NCBI GenBank assembly: GCA_964034945.1
Contig: OZ035962.1
Span: 68,772,274 to 68,836,273, forward strand
Direction of reading: 5' to 3'
Source of the DNA: Chrysopilus asiliformis
Lineage: Eukaryota; Arthropoda; Insecta; Diptera; Rhagionidae
Length of the DNA stretch: 64,000 nt
Below, in pieces: positions 33,808 through 45,444 of the stretch. How positions within the stretch are numbered: the first letter of the stretch is position 1; the number at the start of each line of letters is the position of its first letter. The notes under the pieces were generated by a model, which was given only the letters and a program-made list of their open reading frames with translations, was not told the DNA's origin and ran no database searches. A program made the translations under genes and the position numbers.

Positions 33808-34620
33808 GCACTCAGAAAAATAATTCGTGATATCTATGAAAAACCTAATAAAGTCTATGAAAATTTATGCGAGATTTGAAACCATTGAAGTGTGATCTTA
33901 GAACCTATGACAAAAAATTAATTATTTTTATAAAACGATTTTCATAGCGTTTATGGAGTTTTTCATAGATATCGTGAAGTTTTTAATTGAATTTATGACG
34001 TATTTTCCTAATCTATGAAATCTACTCATAGAATTTATGAAAAAATTTCATTGATCAATCGTCAAAAATCATAAAACTTTCAAGTTGGTTTTAGTCCCAA
34101 TGATTTCGATTTCTGTGGTATGTGTAACTTTTTACTTATTACCAAATTCACTTGCTTTTGCTTTACATTCACACTTTTTATACAGGATACACTACCATTT
34201 CATTTTGCTTACAACCACATGTTCTCAGCGCTAAAACTTCCATTGCTATCTAAAGTATAATATATACTAACCATGAAATATTTTGATTTGTGCGAAATAT
34301 ATCACAAAAGCAAATTTTTTCACCAATTTTATGAAATTTTCCATATAAACTATGCTTATTTTTACCAAAGCCTATGAAAAGTCGTCTGTGAATTAATTGT
34401 GACTTTTTTTTCTTGAAAAAATTTTAATAAAAAAATATAGGATTTATGAAATCATATTAAAAATTATGAAATACTTTTTCTTAAAATGAATGCAGTTTTT
34501 CATAAACCAAATGATTTTTATTTTATTGTATGGAGTTTTTTCTAGCTTTTATGAAAAAGAGGTGGTCTCTACTATGAAGTGTTTTCATAGATCTGATTCA
34601 CGAAATTGTGTATGGTATAT
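33808..34620. mobile_element. AT-rich fold-back element with repeated TATGAAA motifs
   Basis: The left end GCACTCAGAAAAATAATTCG is the same 14-bp terminus as the MITE at 42008. The right part (TTTTCATAGATCTGATTCACG) is a loose inverse of the left subterminal CGTGATATCTATGAAAA. Between them, TATGAAA/TTTCATA is repeated more than ten times. Ends are approximate. Confidence 0.5.
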
Positions 34621-34740
34621 TATATTTATAAGTTATTTAACCTTCTCTTTGTGTACTGGGGTGTAATACACACCAAGCACATCAAAACTTCAATAAAAAG
34701 TCAAAATCGAACAAAAATTTAGAATTGCTTTCTTTATATA

Positions 34741-35427
34741 TCTGTGGTCACAAGTTGTAAGGGCTTAACTCGACTTTAGCCGTTTTCAATATTTTTACAG
34801 AATCGTGTTCTCCTTCCAAAATGCTCTTAATTCCACTAACCCGTTAGTTTCTACGACCATTTTTGACCGTTATAGGCTACTACTTCAAATGGCTAAAGTC
34901 AAAAAATTTCCAAGTTGCATTTGGAAGAACGGCTCAAGTCAGATCCCATATATTTTTGTATAGACTTAATCCACTCTTATGGGCGCGAAGCTGCATTGTT
35001 TTGATCGTTTTTGCACGTGGAATAGTGGCTTAAGTCGAATTAGTTCATTCTTCGGTTTTAATTTTTCCGAAACAAGCAGGCTAAAGTCTGTTTTAGCCTC
35101 TTTTTCAAATCGGGGTGTAGGGTTTTAGGGGCTTAACTTGACTTTAGCCATTGATTGTAGCCATTTCTAAGACATAAAAAAGTTTTGAAAGAGTGGCTAA
35201 AGTAAAATAATCCTTAATTGCTCTGAAAATATTAAGTTTGAATAAACCAGATTAAACCAATCGTAAAAAGCTTATTTTTCATAACGTTTTGTAGTTATAG
35301 GTTTTTGAATTCGGTTTGATACCCCTTTGCCACCCACCAACAGTTAAAATTTCATAAATATTAAAATGCTTCTCCTGAAAAATGAAGAAATTCGACTTAA
35401 GCCCTTATTACTTGTGACCACAGATAT
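34741..35427. mobile_element. Inverted-repeat element (about 690 bp)
   Basis: The ends TCTGTGGTCACAAGT and ACTTGTGACCACAGA are perfect inverses, continued by GTAAGGGCTTAA/TTAAGCCCTTA. TATA flanks both sides. Inside, GGCTAAAGT recurs several times. It has no transposase; the superfamily is open. Confidence 0.72.
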
Positions 35428-35724
35428 ATCCACACACAATTTGAAAAATTTCATGAAAATCGGTCAACTCAGACTTAGTTGTAAGGCTTCAAAAAAAAAT
35501 TCTAGCACTAATTGTATACTACAAAAACTTCAATCAAAAGTGAAAGGATGGATCGAATCCATTATTTTTGTTGCTGGTATCTGTAGAAATTTTAAACAAT
35601 ATTTAAAAGATTTCATGAAAATAAGTAAACTTTTACTTAAATTGCAGGGTTTGAAAGACAATCAGAAAAGGATCAATACGAAAGTGGCTTGAAATTTTTT
35701 TAACCGTGTAGGAATTTTGTAATA

Positions 35725-35766
35725 AATGTCAGTATGTCAGTATGTCAGTATGTCAGTATGTCAGTC
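35725..35766. repeat. Eight-base tandem repeat (GTCAGTAT)n
   Basis: About five units, the last changed to GTCAGTCT. Confidence 0.9.
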
Positions 35767-38030
35767 TGCCAAAAAGTTTTGTTATATTCCTATGAAAAAT
35801 TTGAAAATTTTAAATGTTGCGTATATACATCAAAGTTATTTTTGACAAAAAAGATTGAGACTGCCTAAAAATCTGTAACATGGTGAAACAAAATTGAAAA
35901 TTTTGATTTTTTTGTCTTTTTAGAAATTACATACGGTGAACAGTAATTGTTCTTATAACATATTGAAATTTCGTCAAAATCAGATTTACGGTTTTCAAAA
36001 AAAAAATCTCCCAATGCTGATTTCCCGGAGAAAAAAAATCCCAATATAAAAAAAAAAAAATAAGAAACTTTCAGAAATTTTCAGAAATTTTCAGAAATTT
36101 CCCGAGCCAGAAATCTATATTTTGAAAAAGTTGCCAAATTTGACCAAAATTTGCGGACTTCTTATCGAAATAACATTTCCAATACGAGCAATTTTTGCTG
36201 ATTATTATATCCTAACATATTTCGTCTTTCTTGGCAATCTCTTGAGGTAAGATTAGACTTCTTAAAAGTAGATTTACTTCCCTCTTCCCGCATGTTTGGT
36301 TTTACATGGCCTGCGAATCATGAAACAATAGCAGCATTTGTAAGGTTTCTTGCTACGGAACAACAGATGATGTCGTTAGCACTAAGCAGTAACTATCACT
36401 ATACTCATCTGAACAAAGCAAAGAGATATGCCACACAACTTTTGTATTATTGATATACGTCGGTAAATGTCGGATTGTTAACTCATAGTATTTTATTTGA
36501 GTTAACACTCAATTACATTACCTACTATAAAATCCAACTCATATAACGTACAACAACCGTATTCGTAAAATCTCATATCTGCTAATTAAATTAATTGTTA
36601 CCATACATACTTAATGTAATACTTGCGTTTCATACGCCATACTATTACAATAATTTACTATTTTCCATTACTCGCAGCAAACGGAAACACCCCTTCCCGG
36701 AGTAAGTAATTTGTTTAACGAAACGGTTAGTTAAGTAAACACAATAAAACGGAACATGACAACTAATGAATAAAATTATATTATAGGTAGGTATGTACAT
36801 AACCTAAAAGCACTAGCATTGAATTGAATTAATAAATTGTTAAGCCAAACACCCGAAAACTCTTTTGTTATTAATAGGTTTAAGTTAGCACCTACTCTTT
36901 TCTTTCAACCTAATTTTAACGTAATTTCAACCATAATAAAAAGGAACTAACGTCACATTTCTTATCAAATCCTTTTTATCAACTTTAATGTAATATGTTA
37001 TTTAATTATTTTAATAACAAAAAATTACTATTGTACACAACGCCAACGCCAACTGAGCAGTAAAATCAACGACTAATTAATATACAAGACGGTCGCATTT
37101 AAGATATTAGAGGCCTACTTTATCTGTTACAAACTTTATCTTTTAAGATTTAAATTAGGATTATTCGGGAACCTATAAAACTTAGATTTGTCTAAGACTC
37201 GTCAGATCTGTCTTGTGAAATATATTTTATAGAATAAAATTAACACAATTTAATTAAAATTACATGACATGCCACACGAATTTTTATGTCCAATTACCAT
37301 CAATCAATCATAAATATTGTAATCAATTCAATTAATTTTGCTCAATAATTTTTTTTAAATATGGCTTCATAAATCAAGTGCTTGGTCAATCTCTAATTGA
37401 ATTCAATAAGACGAAGAATATTCTATGTTTAATGAAAAGCTCCTTGTCTTACTAATAGATAAACAATCGGGAAAATCACATTTCCGATAGATTAGTAATT
37501 ACACTTAAATGGTTTCTGATAAAACTTTATCTATATTTAGTGACAAGAAATTGAATGACTTTTATATTACATATCTGTATATAGCCTTATTTTTATCTCG
37601 TATTCATATCTACCTATGTTCAAATAATCCCTTGTGATATTATGTAGCTGAACATTTCTTTATCACTATTTGGCATAAGATAAATAAAAACAATTTTTTT
37701 TTGGCAAATGTTTTGATATGAATTATGTACATTGAAAATTTTGATAATATCAAGTAGTTTCGGCTCTTATCGTTTTTTAGCAAATTTAATATTAAATCGA
37801 GGATTTTTTATAATCAATCAGGTTGGAAAGAAACTAAAAATGAGAACTAAAATAGAAACCTTGACTGTTAGAAACCTCCAATGTATGCCCTTCTCCTGGG
37901 GTTGTGACCGATCAAAAGTCCCAATCTGTATAGTGATTTTGGCACAAAAGATGATAATTCTCCAATGATGGGCCAGTCGTCAAATACTTTATATGATGAC
38001 AGACAAAATATTTATTTAAAAAAATCCATT
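35767..38030. other. Sequence without a recognisable gene
   Basis: AT-rich, partly low-complexity (TTTTCAGAAA repeated at about 36067-36100). No coding or transposon ends seen. Confidence 0.5.
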
Positions 38031-38420
38031 TGTATAGAAGAAGGGGGAAAGGAGTGGTCCGATTGGATTTTAATGTATGATTGAGTTATGTGAAATCCTA
38101 TTCTAAACATATTTGACCTTCATAAATTTTTCAATATGACTCACCGTTTTTGAGGAAATTGAAAAAAAAAACTATTTCGTTTGTATAGAGGAGGGGGGAA
38201 GGAATGGTCCAATTTTGCCCGTTCAAGAACTTAGCTTAGACATTTACGAGGAACACAAGTGTACAAAATCTCAAGTCTCTAGCTCAATCTTTTCGAAAGT
38301 TATCGTTTTCACGGACGAACGGACGGACAGACTGGTAGGCGGACAGGCGGACGAACATGCGGAAATCAAAATCTTTTGTCATCCCACACACCCTGGTGTA
38401 GTTCATTTTTGTGTCTGATG
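38031..38420 (-). repeat. Diverged DINE-like repeat
   Basis: It carries CTCAAGTCTCTAGCTCAAT, a GGAC/GGCGGAC microsatellite at 38315-38355, and CACACCCTGGTGTAGTTCATTTTTGTG. All of these occur in this order in the inverted D-family copy at 52150-52370. The ends are lost. Confidence 0.6.
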
Positions 38421-38989
38421 ATTGGTTCGATGCGTTGTGAAATGGTGTGAAGGCGTTGTGATTATTCATCGGTCGCTGAGAGTCACCAGAATTGGGCTAT
38501 TGGAGTAATGTTTGATACGTAATCAGTATTTTTTCTTAAACATTGAGTTCGTAAAATTCTGATTAGTTTTAAGATATAGAATTAAGAAGTTTTGAACTTA
38601 GCAGAGAGAACATATGACTTTCTGAAAAGTTCTTCTTCTCTTTAGTATCATAATCCATATTGAAAATTTTTTTATGAGTTACTAGCTTGCATACCCGTCG
38701 TTGCCCGGTTTTTTCAATTTTTTTTATGGTCTATATTGGAGCTAAACTTCAGGCCAATCGGCTCGGTAGTTTCCCCGCGAAAGGGTAACATAGAGGAAGA
38801 GCTAAGTTTCGAGATCACTTTACCCCCTCCCCTTACTCCTCCACCCCTCGGGCTACTTTTAATGGGTCTATGTTCTGGCTGGACCCCCGACGAACGTCTA
38901 TGCCAAATTTCAGGCTAATCGGTTCAGTAGTTTCCCCGCGAAAGAGTAACACAGCGCACAAACTAAAGAACGATGCACGAAAATGCCCC

Positions 38990-40135
38990 TTGACTAACTT
39001 TTGGGTTTCACTTTCGTAGTACATCCATTGGAAAGGTAATTTGCTCTAGTTTCATGGACATAAGCTCTTTTTTGGCGGGGAACTGCAGGGGGATGGTCAG
39101 CTGCCATCTTAGGGGCACTGATTTTTTCATGCATTTTTCGACGACTTTTATGCCCCCGGGCTAACTTTTGAACCAGTTCGGGTTTCACTTTCGTAGTACA
39201 TCCATTGGAAAGGTAATTTGCTCTAGTTTCATGGACATAAGCTCTTTTTTGGCGGGGAACTGCAGGGGGATGGTCAGCTGCCATCTTAGGGGCACTGATT
39301 TTTTCATGCATTTTTCGACGATTTTTATGCCCCCGGGCTAACTTTTGAACCAGTTCGGGTTTCACTTTCGTAGTACATCCATTGGAAAGGTAATTTGCTC
39401 TAGTTTCATGGACATAAGCTCTTTTTTGACGGGGAAAATCAGTACCCCTAAGATGGCAGCTGACCATCCCCCTGCAGTTCCCCGCCAAAAAAGAGCTTAT
39501 GTCCATGAAACTAGAGCAAATTACCTTTCCATTGGATGTACTACGAAAGTGAAACCCGAACTGGTTCAAAAATTAGCCCGGGGGCATAAAAATCGTCGAA
39601 AAATGCATGAAAAAATCAGTACCCATAAGATGGCAGTTGACCATCCCCCTGCAGTTCCCCGCCAAAAAAGAGCTTGTGTCCATGAAACTAGAGCAAATTA
39701 CCTTTCCATTGGATGTACTACGAAAGTGAAACCCGAACTGGTTCAAAAATTAGCCCGGGGGCATAAAAATCGTCGAAAAATGCATGAAAAAATCAGTACC
39801 CATGAGATGGCAGTTGACCATCCCCCTGCAGTTCCCCGCCAAAAAAGAGCTTGTGTCCATGAAACTAGAGCAAATTACCTTTCCAATGGATGTACTACGA
39901 AAGTGAAACCCGAACTGGTTCAAAAGTTAGCCCGGGGGCATAAAAATCGTCGAAAAATGCATGAAAAAATCAGTGCCCCTAAGATGGCAGCTGACCATCC
40001 CCCTGCAGTTCCCCGCCAAAAAAGAGCTTATGTCTATGAAACTAGAGCAAATTACCTTTCCAATGGATGTACTACGAAAGTGAAACCCGAACTGGTTCAA
40101 AAGTTAGCCCGGGGGCATAAAAATCGTCGAATCCT
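38990..40135. repeat. 177-bp satellite array, two arms in opposite orientation
   Basis: Minus-oriented units fill 38990-39430, the direction flips at about 39430-39437, and plus-oriented units follow with starts at 39438, 39615, 39792 and 39969 (exactly 177 bp apart). Copies are almost identical. 177 is 59 codons, so long frames stay open on both strands (plus 39345-40181, minus 39569-38994, both reading KRAYVHETRANYL). They have no recognisable domain, and I do not call them genes. Confidence 0.9.
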
Positions 40136-40220
40136 GCATGGTTCTTTCGAAATCACCGTCTGTCTGTCTGTTCCTCTTTGACGCAAAAACGGCTGAACCG
40201 ATTGACTTGAAATTTGGCAT

Positions 40221-40385
40221 GAGTGTCTGTGGTAGTTCTGGTTCATAGGCATACGGAAAAGTAGCGCGAGGGCTGGTGGGAGTAAGGGGAGGGGGTAACC
40301 CCTTACTCCCGCCACCCCTCGCGCTACTTTTCCGTATGCCTATGTTGGAACCAGAACTACCACAGACACTCATGCCAAATTTCAA
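40221..40385. repeat. Long inverted repeat at the Helitron B1 5' end
   Basis: Arms of about 60 bp, from GGTAGTTCTGGTTCATAGGC to its inverse near 40346-40370, meet at GGGGTAACCCC. They are two 5'-end copies of family B placed head to head. Confidence 0.85.
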
Positions 40386-40466
40386 GTCAATCGGTTCAGC
40401 CGTTTTTGCGTGAAAGAGGAACAGACAGACGGACGGACACCAACTCATTTTTATATATTAGTATGA

Positions 40467-41637
40467 TTTCCGTTCATAAGACAAATTTAATTTGAGGAAT
40501 AAGGACTACTTTAATGATTCAGAAGTGTTAGTGGTGTGCAGGAAAGGAAATGTTGTATAATTGATTAACTATGAGACTAAATTGTAAAGCGAATAAAAAA
40601 ATCTTGCCTAAATCGGGTTTGTGGTTCCAGAAAAAATCGGTGAAATATGTTTTATTAATTTTTTCCATATAAAACCCACCTCCCCCGTCATAACGCATAT
40701 TTGTATGGAACTTAATAACGGCGCCATACTATCGGAAATTATTCTCCAGCATGTGAACACTGTCGAAAATGTATTTCATATTTCTTACTATTAGATGGTA
40801 TCAAAAAACTTCTATATGATTATAGGCCGTAGTACAATTTTATTCTTATCATTGGAAAACTTCGGATATACAGACATAACAATAAAGCCCAGTAGCACAG
40901 TTTTAGTAGTTTATTTTAATTCCAAAAGTTATGTGACTAATTTGTGGGGTCGGTTTGTCCCGAAAACCAACAAGGCCCATATATCGCACATGGTACACAG
41001 CTTTCAAGCACAGAGTTTCCTTATTTTCTGACGGAAACATATTATATCCAAACGGATCCTTTACTGGCGGCAACGCTTTTTACATAGCAAGCCAAGTATG
41101 CAGAAGTTCTTCAAAGTTGGATTAGGGAATCTCGCCCAGAGTATACTTAAGATTCATGATCCATGAGCTGTTCTGTTATGTTATTTAAATACAAGCATAT
41201 GAACGAAATATACCTAATAAGCGGAAAATGTGTGGTTATTGTTTAGCTTTTATTTTAATTTTCCATTTAATTTTATGTAGGTCAAAACTTTTCCTGAGTT
41301 TCTGATGTTTATTTCTGGAGGGTAACTGCCTCTGCTATCATTTCATCTGAATGTACAGCGGTTTGAATTCGGACAAACCGCAAAATCAAGAGACAGGAAT
41401 CTAAAAGTTACGATCAGTTGTTTAATTTTGTGTTTCTTAACTGGTTAGTCTTGAATCCCTAGCGAGTCGTGAAGTATATTTACCGGAATCACAACACGTT
41501 TTTAAAAAAAGAAGATTTAAAACCCAAGGTTCAGTTAAAAAAAGGATTTTAACAATGCCTACACAACCCGAAATGTAATTTTTCACAACAAAGTATAATT
41601 TTCAACAATAAATATGGAAAACGCAACAATGAAATAA
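40467..41637. other. Sequence without a recognisable gene
   Basis: AT-rich. The frame at 40795-41031 shows no known features. Confidence 0.5.
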
Positions 41638-42476
41638 TCTATATATATAAAATCGTTTAACCTGATTGAGTTCAAGATAATCTATATATATAAAATCGTT
41701 TAAACTGATTGACCGACTCATCAACGCCCAACCCAAACCCCTGAAGCTAGAAACTTGAAACTTTCACAGTATGTCCCAACCATCATATAGGCGCTCACAA
41801 AGGCGGGGTTTTCCGAAATTTTACCGCTAAGGGGTAAACGGGGTGTAAATGGGGTAAAGGGGGTTTGGGTGTTTTTAAACCGTGATTTTCGCCATGAATC
41901 CTGCTCAATAGGGGGTTTTCGTGGTCGCTGATCACGAATCTGGTGTTAGATTTTCGAAATTAGAAACGGAAGGTTCTCTAAGGATAACGCAAATATCCTT
42001 TCTCCCACACTCAGAAAAATGGAGGCTAACTCGACGACCTACATACGGTGTAATTAGCCTCGGGCAGGCGCGCGTTCGCCTGCATGTGGGCAAGTAAAAC
42101 TGAGTTGACCTGTGGTCGAAGAAATTCTGAAATTAAGCCACCAGCAGGTGAAGTAAGGCATTGGGAGCTGCACGAGTTGACCTTAGATAGGTTAACTCTG
42201 ACCGCTAGCTGGCTTACAGACACCTCTGTAAGGTCAGAGTTAACCTAACAAAAAGTTGACCTGGACATTTTTCTGAGTGCATTTTTTCCCTTGAAAAATT
42301 GCCATTATAGGGCTTTTGGGGTCGCTGATCACGAATTCGGTGTTAGACTAATTTCAAGCGGAGAGTCCTACAAGGATAAGATTTTTCTCAAAAGTTTTTA
42401 AGTTTTTTCCGGTTTTCTTCGTATTCTGAAACTTATACAAAAGACTTAACCAGGCAACAACGGGTATGCAAGCTAG
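41638..42476 (+). mobile_element. Helitron-like element, copy A5, with nested MITE
   Basis: It starts A|TCTATATATATAAAATCG and ends GGGTATGCAAGCTAG|T. The 5' end is doubled: the same start recurs at 41681, 43 bp further in. The interior shares the 122-bp family A phrases (GGTCGCTGATCACGAAT), but the 3' end is that of family B, so it looks like a chimera. It is interrupted by a MITE at 42008-42279. Confidence 0.78.
42008..42279. mobile_element. MITE with CACTCAGAAAAATG ends (272 bp)
   Basis: Perfect 14-bp inverted ends. It splits a family A unit between TCTCCCA and CATTTTTTCCC. Inner arms carry AGAGTTAACCT/AGGTTAACTCT. The same terminus occurs at 33808. The superfamily is not clear. Confidence 0.75.
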
Positions 42477-43966
42477 TCGAATATAAGTTCAAATAATAGG
42501 TAGTGAACAAAAGATTTTTTGGTTCAAATAACTGGGAGTTCAAATAAAGTGTGTTCAATTAATCGCATCAAGTGAAATAAATTTACATTCAAAGTGTAAA
42601 AGATTTTAGAGTGTATAATACAACAGAAGTTAGAGTCGCCAATTCCTAAATTTAACACTAAATTTCTAAAAATGAAGCCGAAAGAAAGAATAAAAACGTG
42701 AATAAGAACTGGTTAAAATTTTATTTCCTTCATATTTGTTTCGTTTTTAAAGTTTCCACACTTATGAAGAGCCAAAATTATTCATTTTTTAGAAAAAATC
42801 CAAATTCTTTTCAAACATTTTCGTCTTCTAGATAAAAGACGAGATATCGGAATATCCTAAAAAAATTCACTAAGAAAAGGCATTTGTTTTTCTTCGATGC
42901 GGATCATATTAAAATTCAATAATACTGTAATTTGACATTCCTGACTTCTTGCCTGCATAATTTCCTGAAAAATCATTTAATAACCTACAACTATAGATGC
43001 CTAAATCACAAAATACACGAATACCAGCTTCAGTACAACAATTTTGTACACAGTTTAAATATCTCTGATAAAAATAGAACTTTTGGAACGGAAAATAGAA
43101 AATTGATTAACAAACTCAGTTACTCTAAAGTTTGAAAATATTTTCATCGAGTCTAGTAGCAGTTCAGAAAAGTTTAAAGTTCGTACTTTAAAAGGATTAC
43201 AAACTTTTCCGTTTGTGGTAACTAAACTTACTGCATCAACTGTTGGACTTTAACTCTCTCAATGGCTGGGCGAACGCAGCAACCGGGATCGCCCTTCACA
43301 ACATCTAAAGTTTCACTGACTCAGACTTCAAAAGACAAAGGCATAGTGGGTCAGTGTTTAGAAAAGTGTCCATTCAATGATGAAAATTAAACAAAGCGTA
43401 TAAAAAACCTTTACAGAAGCCGCTAAATCAATTTAAAGGTCTGTCCCATATATAGGACAAATCCATTGAGAGGGTTAATTTACCAATAGTTAAAATTTAA
43501 TAACAAAGTTATATTTTTTACTAATAAGAAAAGAGTAATGCTACTTATTCATTTAAATAAAAATCATACTTCATTAAGTAAAAATAATACTTGAAAAGTA
43601 GCCTAAGAAGTAAAGGGAGGGGGTAAAATGAATCCGAAGCTAAATTTTTTTCTATTTGTTACTCTTTCGCGAGAAAACTACCGAGTCGATTGGACTGAAA
43701 TTCGGCACAAATGTTTATCGGGGCCCATCTCTAACATATCCCTATTTAAAATAAGCCCGAGTGGTGGAGGAGAAATGGGGGAGGGGTAAAGTCAATCGAA
43801 ATCCGAATGCTGGATTTTATTATCTTTTTGTTAATTTTTAAAATCCATTTTCCGAAAAAAAAAACTTCAAAGAAAAGCACGGAGGCTATATAATTTATCA
43901 CCAACTGAATTTTGTTTTCCTAGGTTTTGTTCTACTCACGCTTCGAACAAAAAATTTTATGGAAAA
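42477..43966. other. Sequence without a recognisable gene
   Basis: A decayed family B relic lies at 43620-43820 (CTCTTTCGCGAGAAAACTACC and AAGCCCGAGTGGTGGAG phrases). The rest is unassigned. Confidence 0.5.
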
Positions 43967-44269
43967 CTAGCTTGCATACCCGTCTTTGCAGGGTTAAGTT
44001 TTTTCAATTTTTTTTTATGGTCTATGTTGGAGCTAAACTTCAGGCCAATCGGCTCGGTAGTTTTCCCGCGAAAGGGTTACATAGAGGAAGAGCTAAGTTT
44101 CGAGATCACTTTACCCACCCCTCGCGCTACTTTTTCGTATGCCTATGTTGGAACCAGAACTACCACAGACACTCATGCCAAATTTCAAGTCAATCGGTTC
44201 AGCCGTTTTTGCGTGAAAGAGGAACAGATAGACAGACAGACACCAACTCATTTTTATATATTAGTATGA
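43967..44269 (-). mobile_element. Helitron-like element, family B, copy B2 (303 bp)
   Basis: TCATACTAATATATAAAAAT ... GGGTATGCAAGCTAG on the minus strand, between A and T. Minimal form without satellite; a GTCT/GACA microsatellite lies near the 5' end. Overlapping open frames are by-products. Confidence 0.85.
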
Positions 44270-44927
44270 TAAAACTTGATTTTGACGAAAATTGAGGAAA
44301 GACAATTAAAAAATGGGCGCTGCAGCGAAATTTTGAAAACTAAATGCATTTAAAGCGTGAGCTGCACCGTCTCAAGCGACAATTAAATTAATTATTGATA
44401 GCCAGTACGTTTCATATATAATTGCTATGCGTAAAATTCCAACACAAAGAAATGCGCCGCAGGCCATTTTTTAAAGATACATGCAACCGTTGTAAAAAAT
44501 TATTTAGAAAATGCCCGCACCCAAAGAAATGTAATTTACAGCTAACTGAAGTAGATTATATATTTAGTAATTATTTTTTTAGCGTTTAATGAATTTACAT
44601 ATAACATTACGTGTAAAAATCCCAATACGCCGGGGCAGCATGCCCAAATCCGGGACTTTCCCAGCCATTTCGGGACTTGTCCTTTCTGGACCTTTCCTGG
44701 CGTTCGAAAACACCAATCCGAAAACCCTATTCTAGTTTTTTTGAGAAAAAGGAAATAATGGATATTCGTGGAACCTAACGCAATCGGGAAGAAGGGTGGA
44801 GTGACGTAGTATGAGAAAATTTTTAATGCTTCAAAATTAATCGTGAGAATTTTAAAAACCCGAAAATCAGTGTGCTGTGTCTTTCCAAAATATAACAAGA
44901 CTCAGTTCGTTGAAAAAATTTCATTAA
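44270..44927. other. Sequence without a recognisable gene
   Basis: Contains ACTTTCCCAGCCATTTCGGGACTTGTCC-like CCGGGAC repeats near 44640-44700, similar to 47855-47945. These suggest one more repeat family with unknown ends. Confidence 0.45.
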
Positions 44928-45440
44928 CCCATTCGGTATTTTGATGCCATATGGCAACGCAGTTAAAAATTTGAATTGACTTATTATTTATTTATTTTCA
45001 ACACTCTATTCTCATTCAGTGCACCTTTAACCCTATTCCTGTCAGGCTGTGAATTTCGAACCAATATAGATGATTTAATACATGTTTTAACGCAAAATCA
45101 ATTTAACAAAAAAACATAAAATTTATTCTATATAACAGTAGCGTAGTGACCAATAATAAAATACATTAAATTGATTTTGCGTTAAAACATGTATTAAATC
45201 ATCTATATTGGTTCGAAATTGAATAGTGACTCACAGTCACAGCCTGACAGGAATAGGGTTAAGTGCATTTGTGACCCAATTTTGATTTTTTGAGTAAAAA
45301 GCTGGACTACAGTGGACTTATGTGTAAAATTAAAAATTTTAAATTTTTTTTTGTTTGAAATGAATACTAATAGCTTAAACATCATTAATTTGTATAGAGA
45401 GAATTTTTAACCCCCATAGAAAAAACATGTACCGAACGGG
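44928..45440. mobile_element. TTAA MITE, copy G1, carrying a nested TTAA MITE
   Basis: The ends CCCATTCGGTA and TACCGAACGGG lie between TTAA at 44924-44927 and 45441-45444. A second copy (46890-47129) shows the same interior without the nested element. Confidence 0.82.
45031..45258. mobile_element. TTAA MITE nested in G1 (228 bp)
   Basis: The ends CCCTATTCCTGTCAGGCTGT and its inverse lie between TTAA at 45027-45030 and 45259-45262. The empty site in G2 reads CCTTTAAGTGCATTT with one TTAA. Most of the element is a palindrome (arms include TCTATATTGGTTCGAAATT). Confidence 0.92.
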
Positions 45441-45444
45441 TTAA

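Larger units (their letters stand above)
38682..40466 (-). mobile_element. Helitron-like element, family B, copy B1, palindromic
   Basis: On the minus strand it starts TCATACTAATATATAAAAAT after an A and ends GGGTATGCAAGCTAG before a T. Copies B2 and B3 have identical ends and the same A/T insertion rule, which confirms the family. B1 is far larger (1,785 bp) because it holds a 177-bp satellite in both orientations and a second, inverted copy of its 5' end region (about 40150-40300). It is non-autonomous. Confidence 0.85.

Noticed and set aside
39345..40181. 278-residue open frame with KRAYVHETRANYL repeats as a gene
   Set aside because: It is made by a 177-bp (59-codon) satellite inside a Helitron. 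The same peptide reads on the opposite strand from the inverted arm, and no domain, promoter or splice signal supports it.
44024..44269. Frames reading LELNFRPIGSVV... as a conserved gene family
   Set aside because: They recur at 38736 and 53646 only because all lie in family B Helitrons; flanks end at CTAG and no start or splice signals fit.
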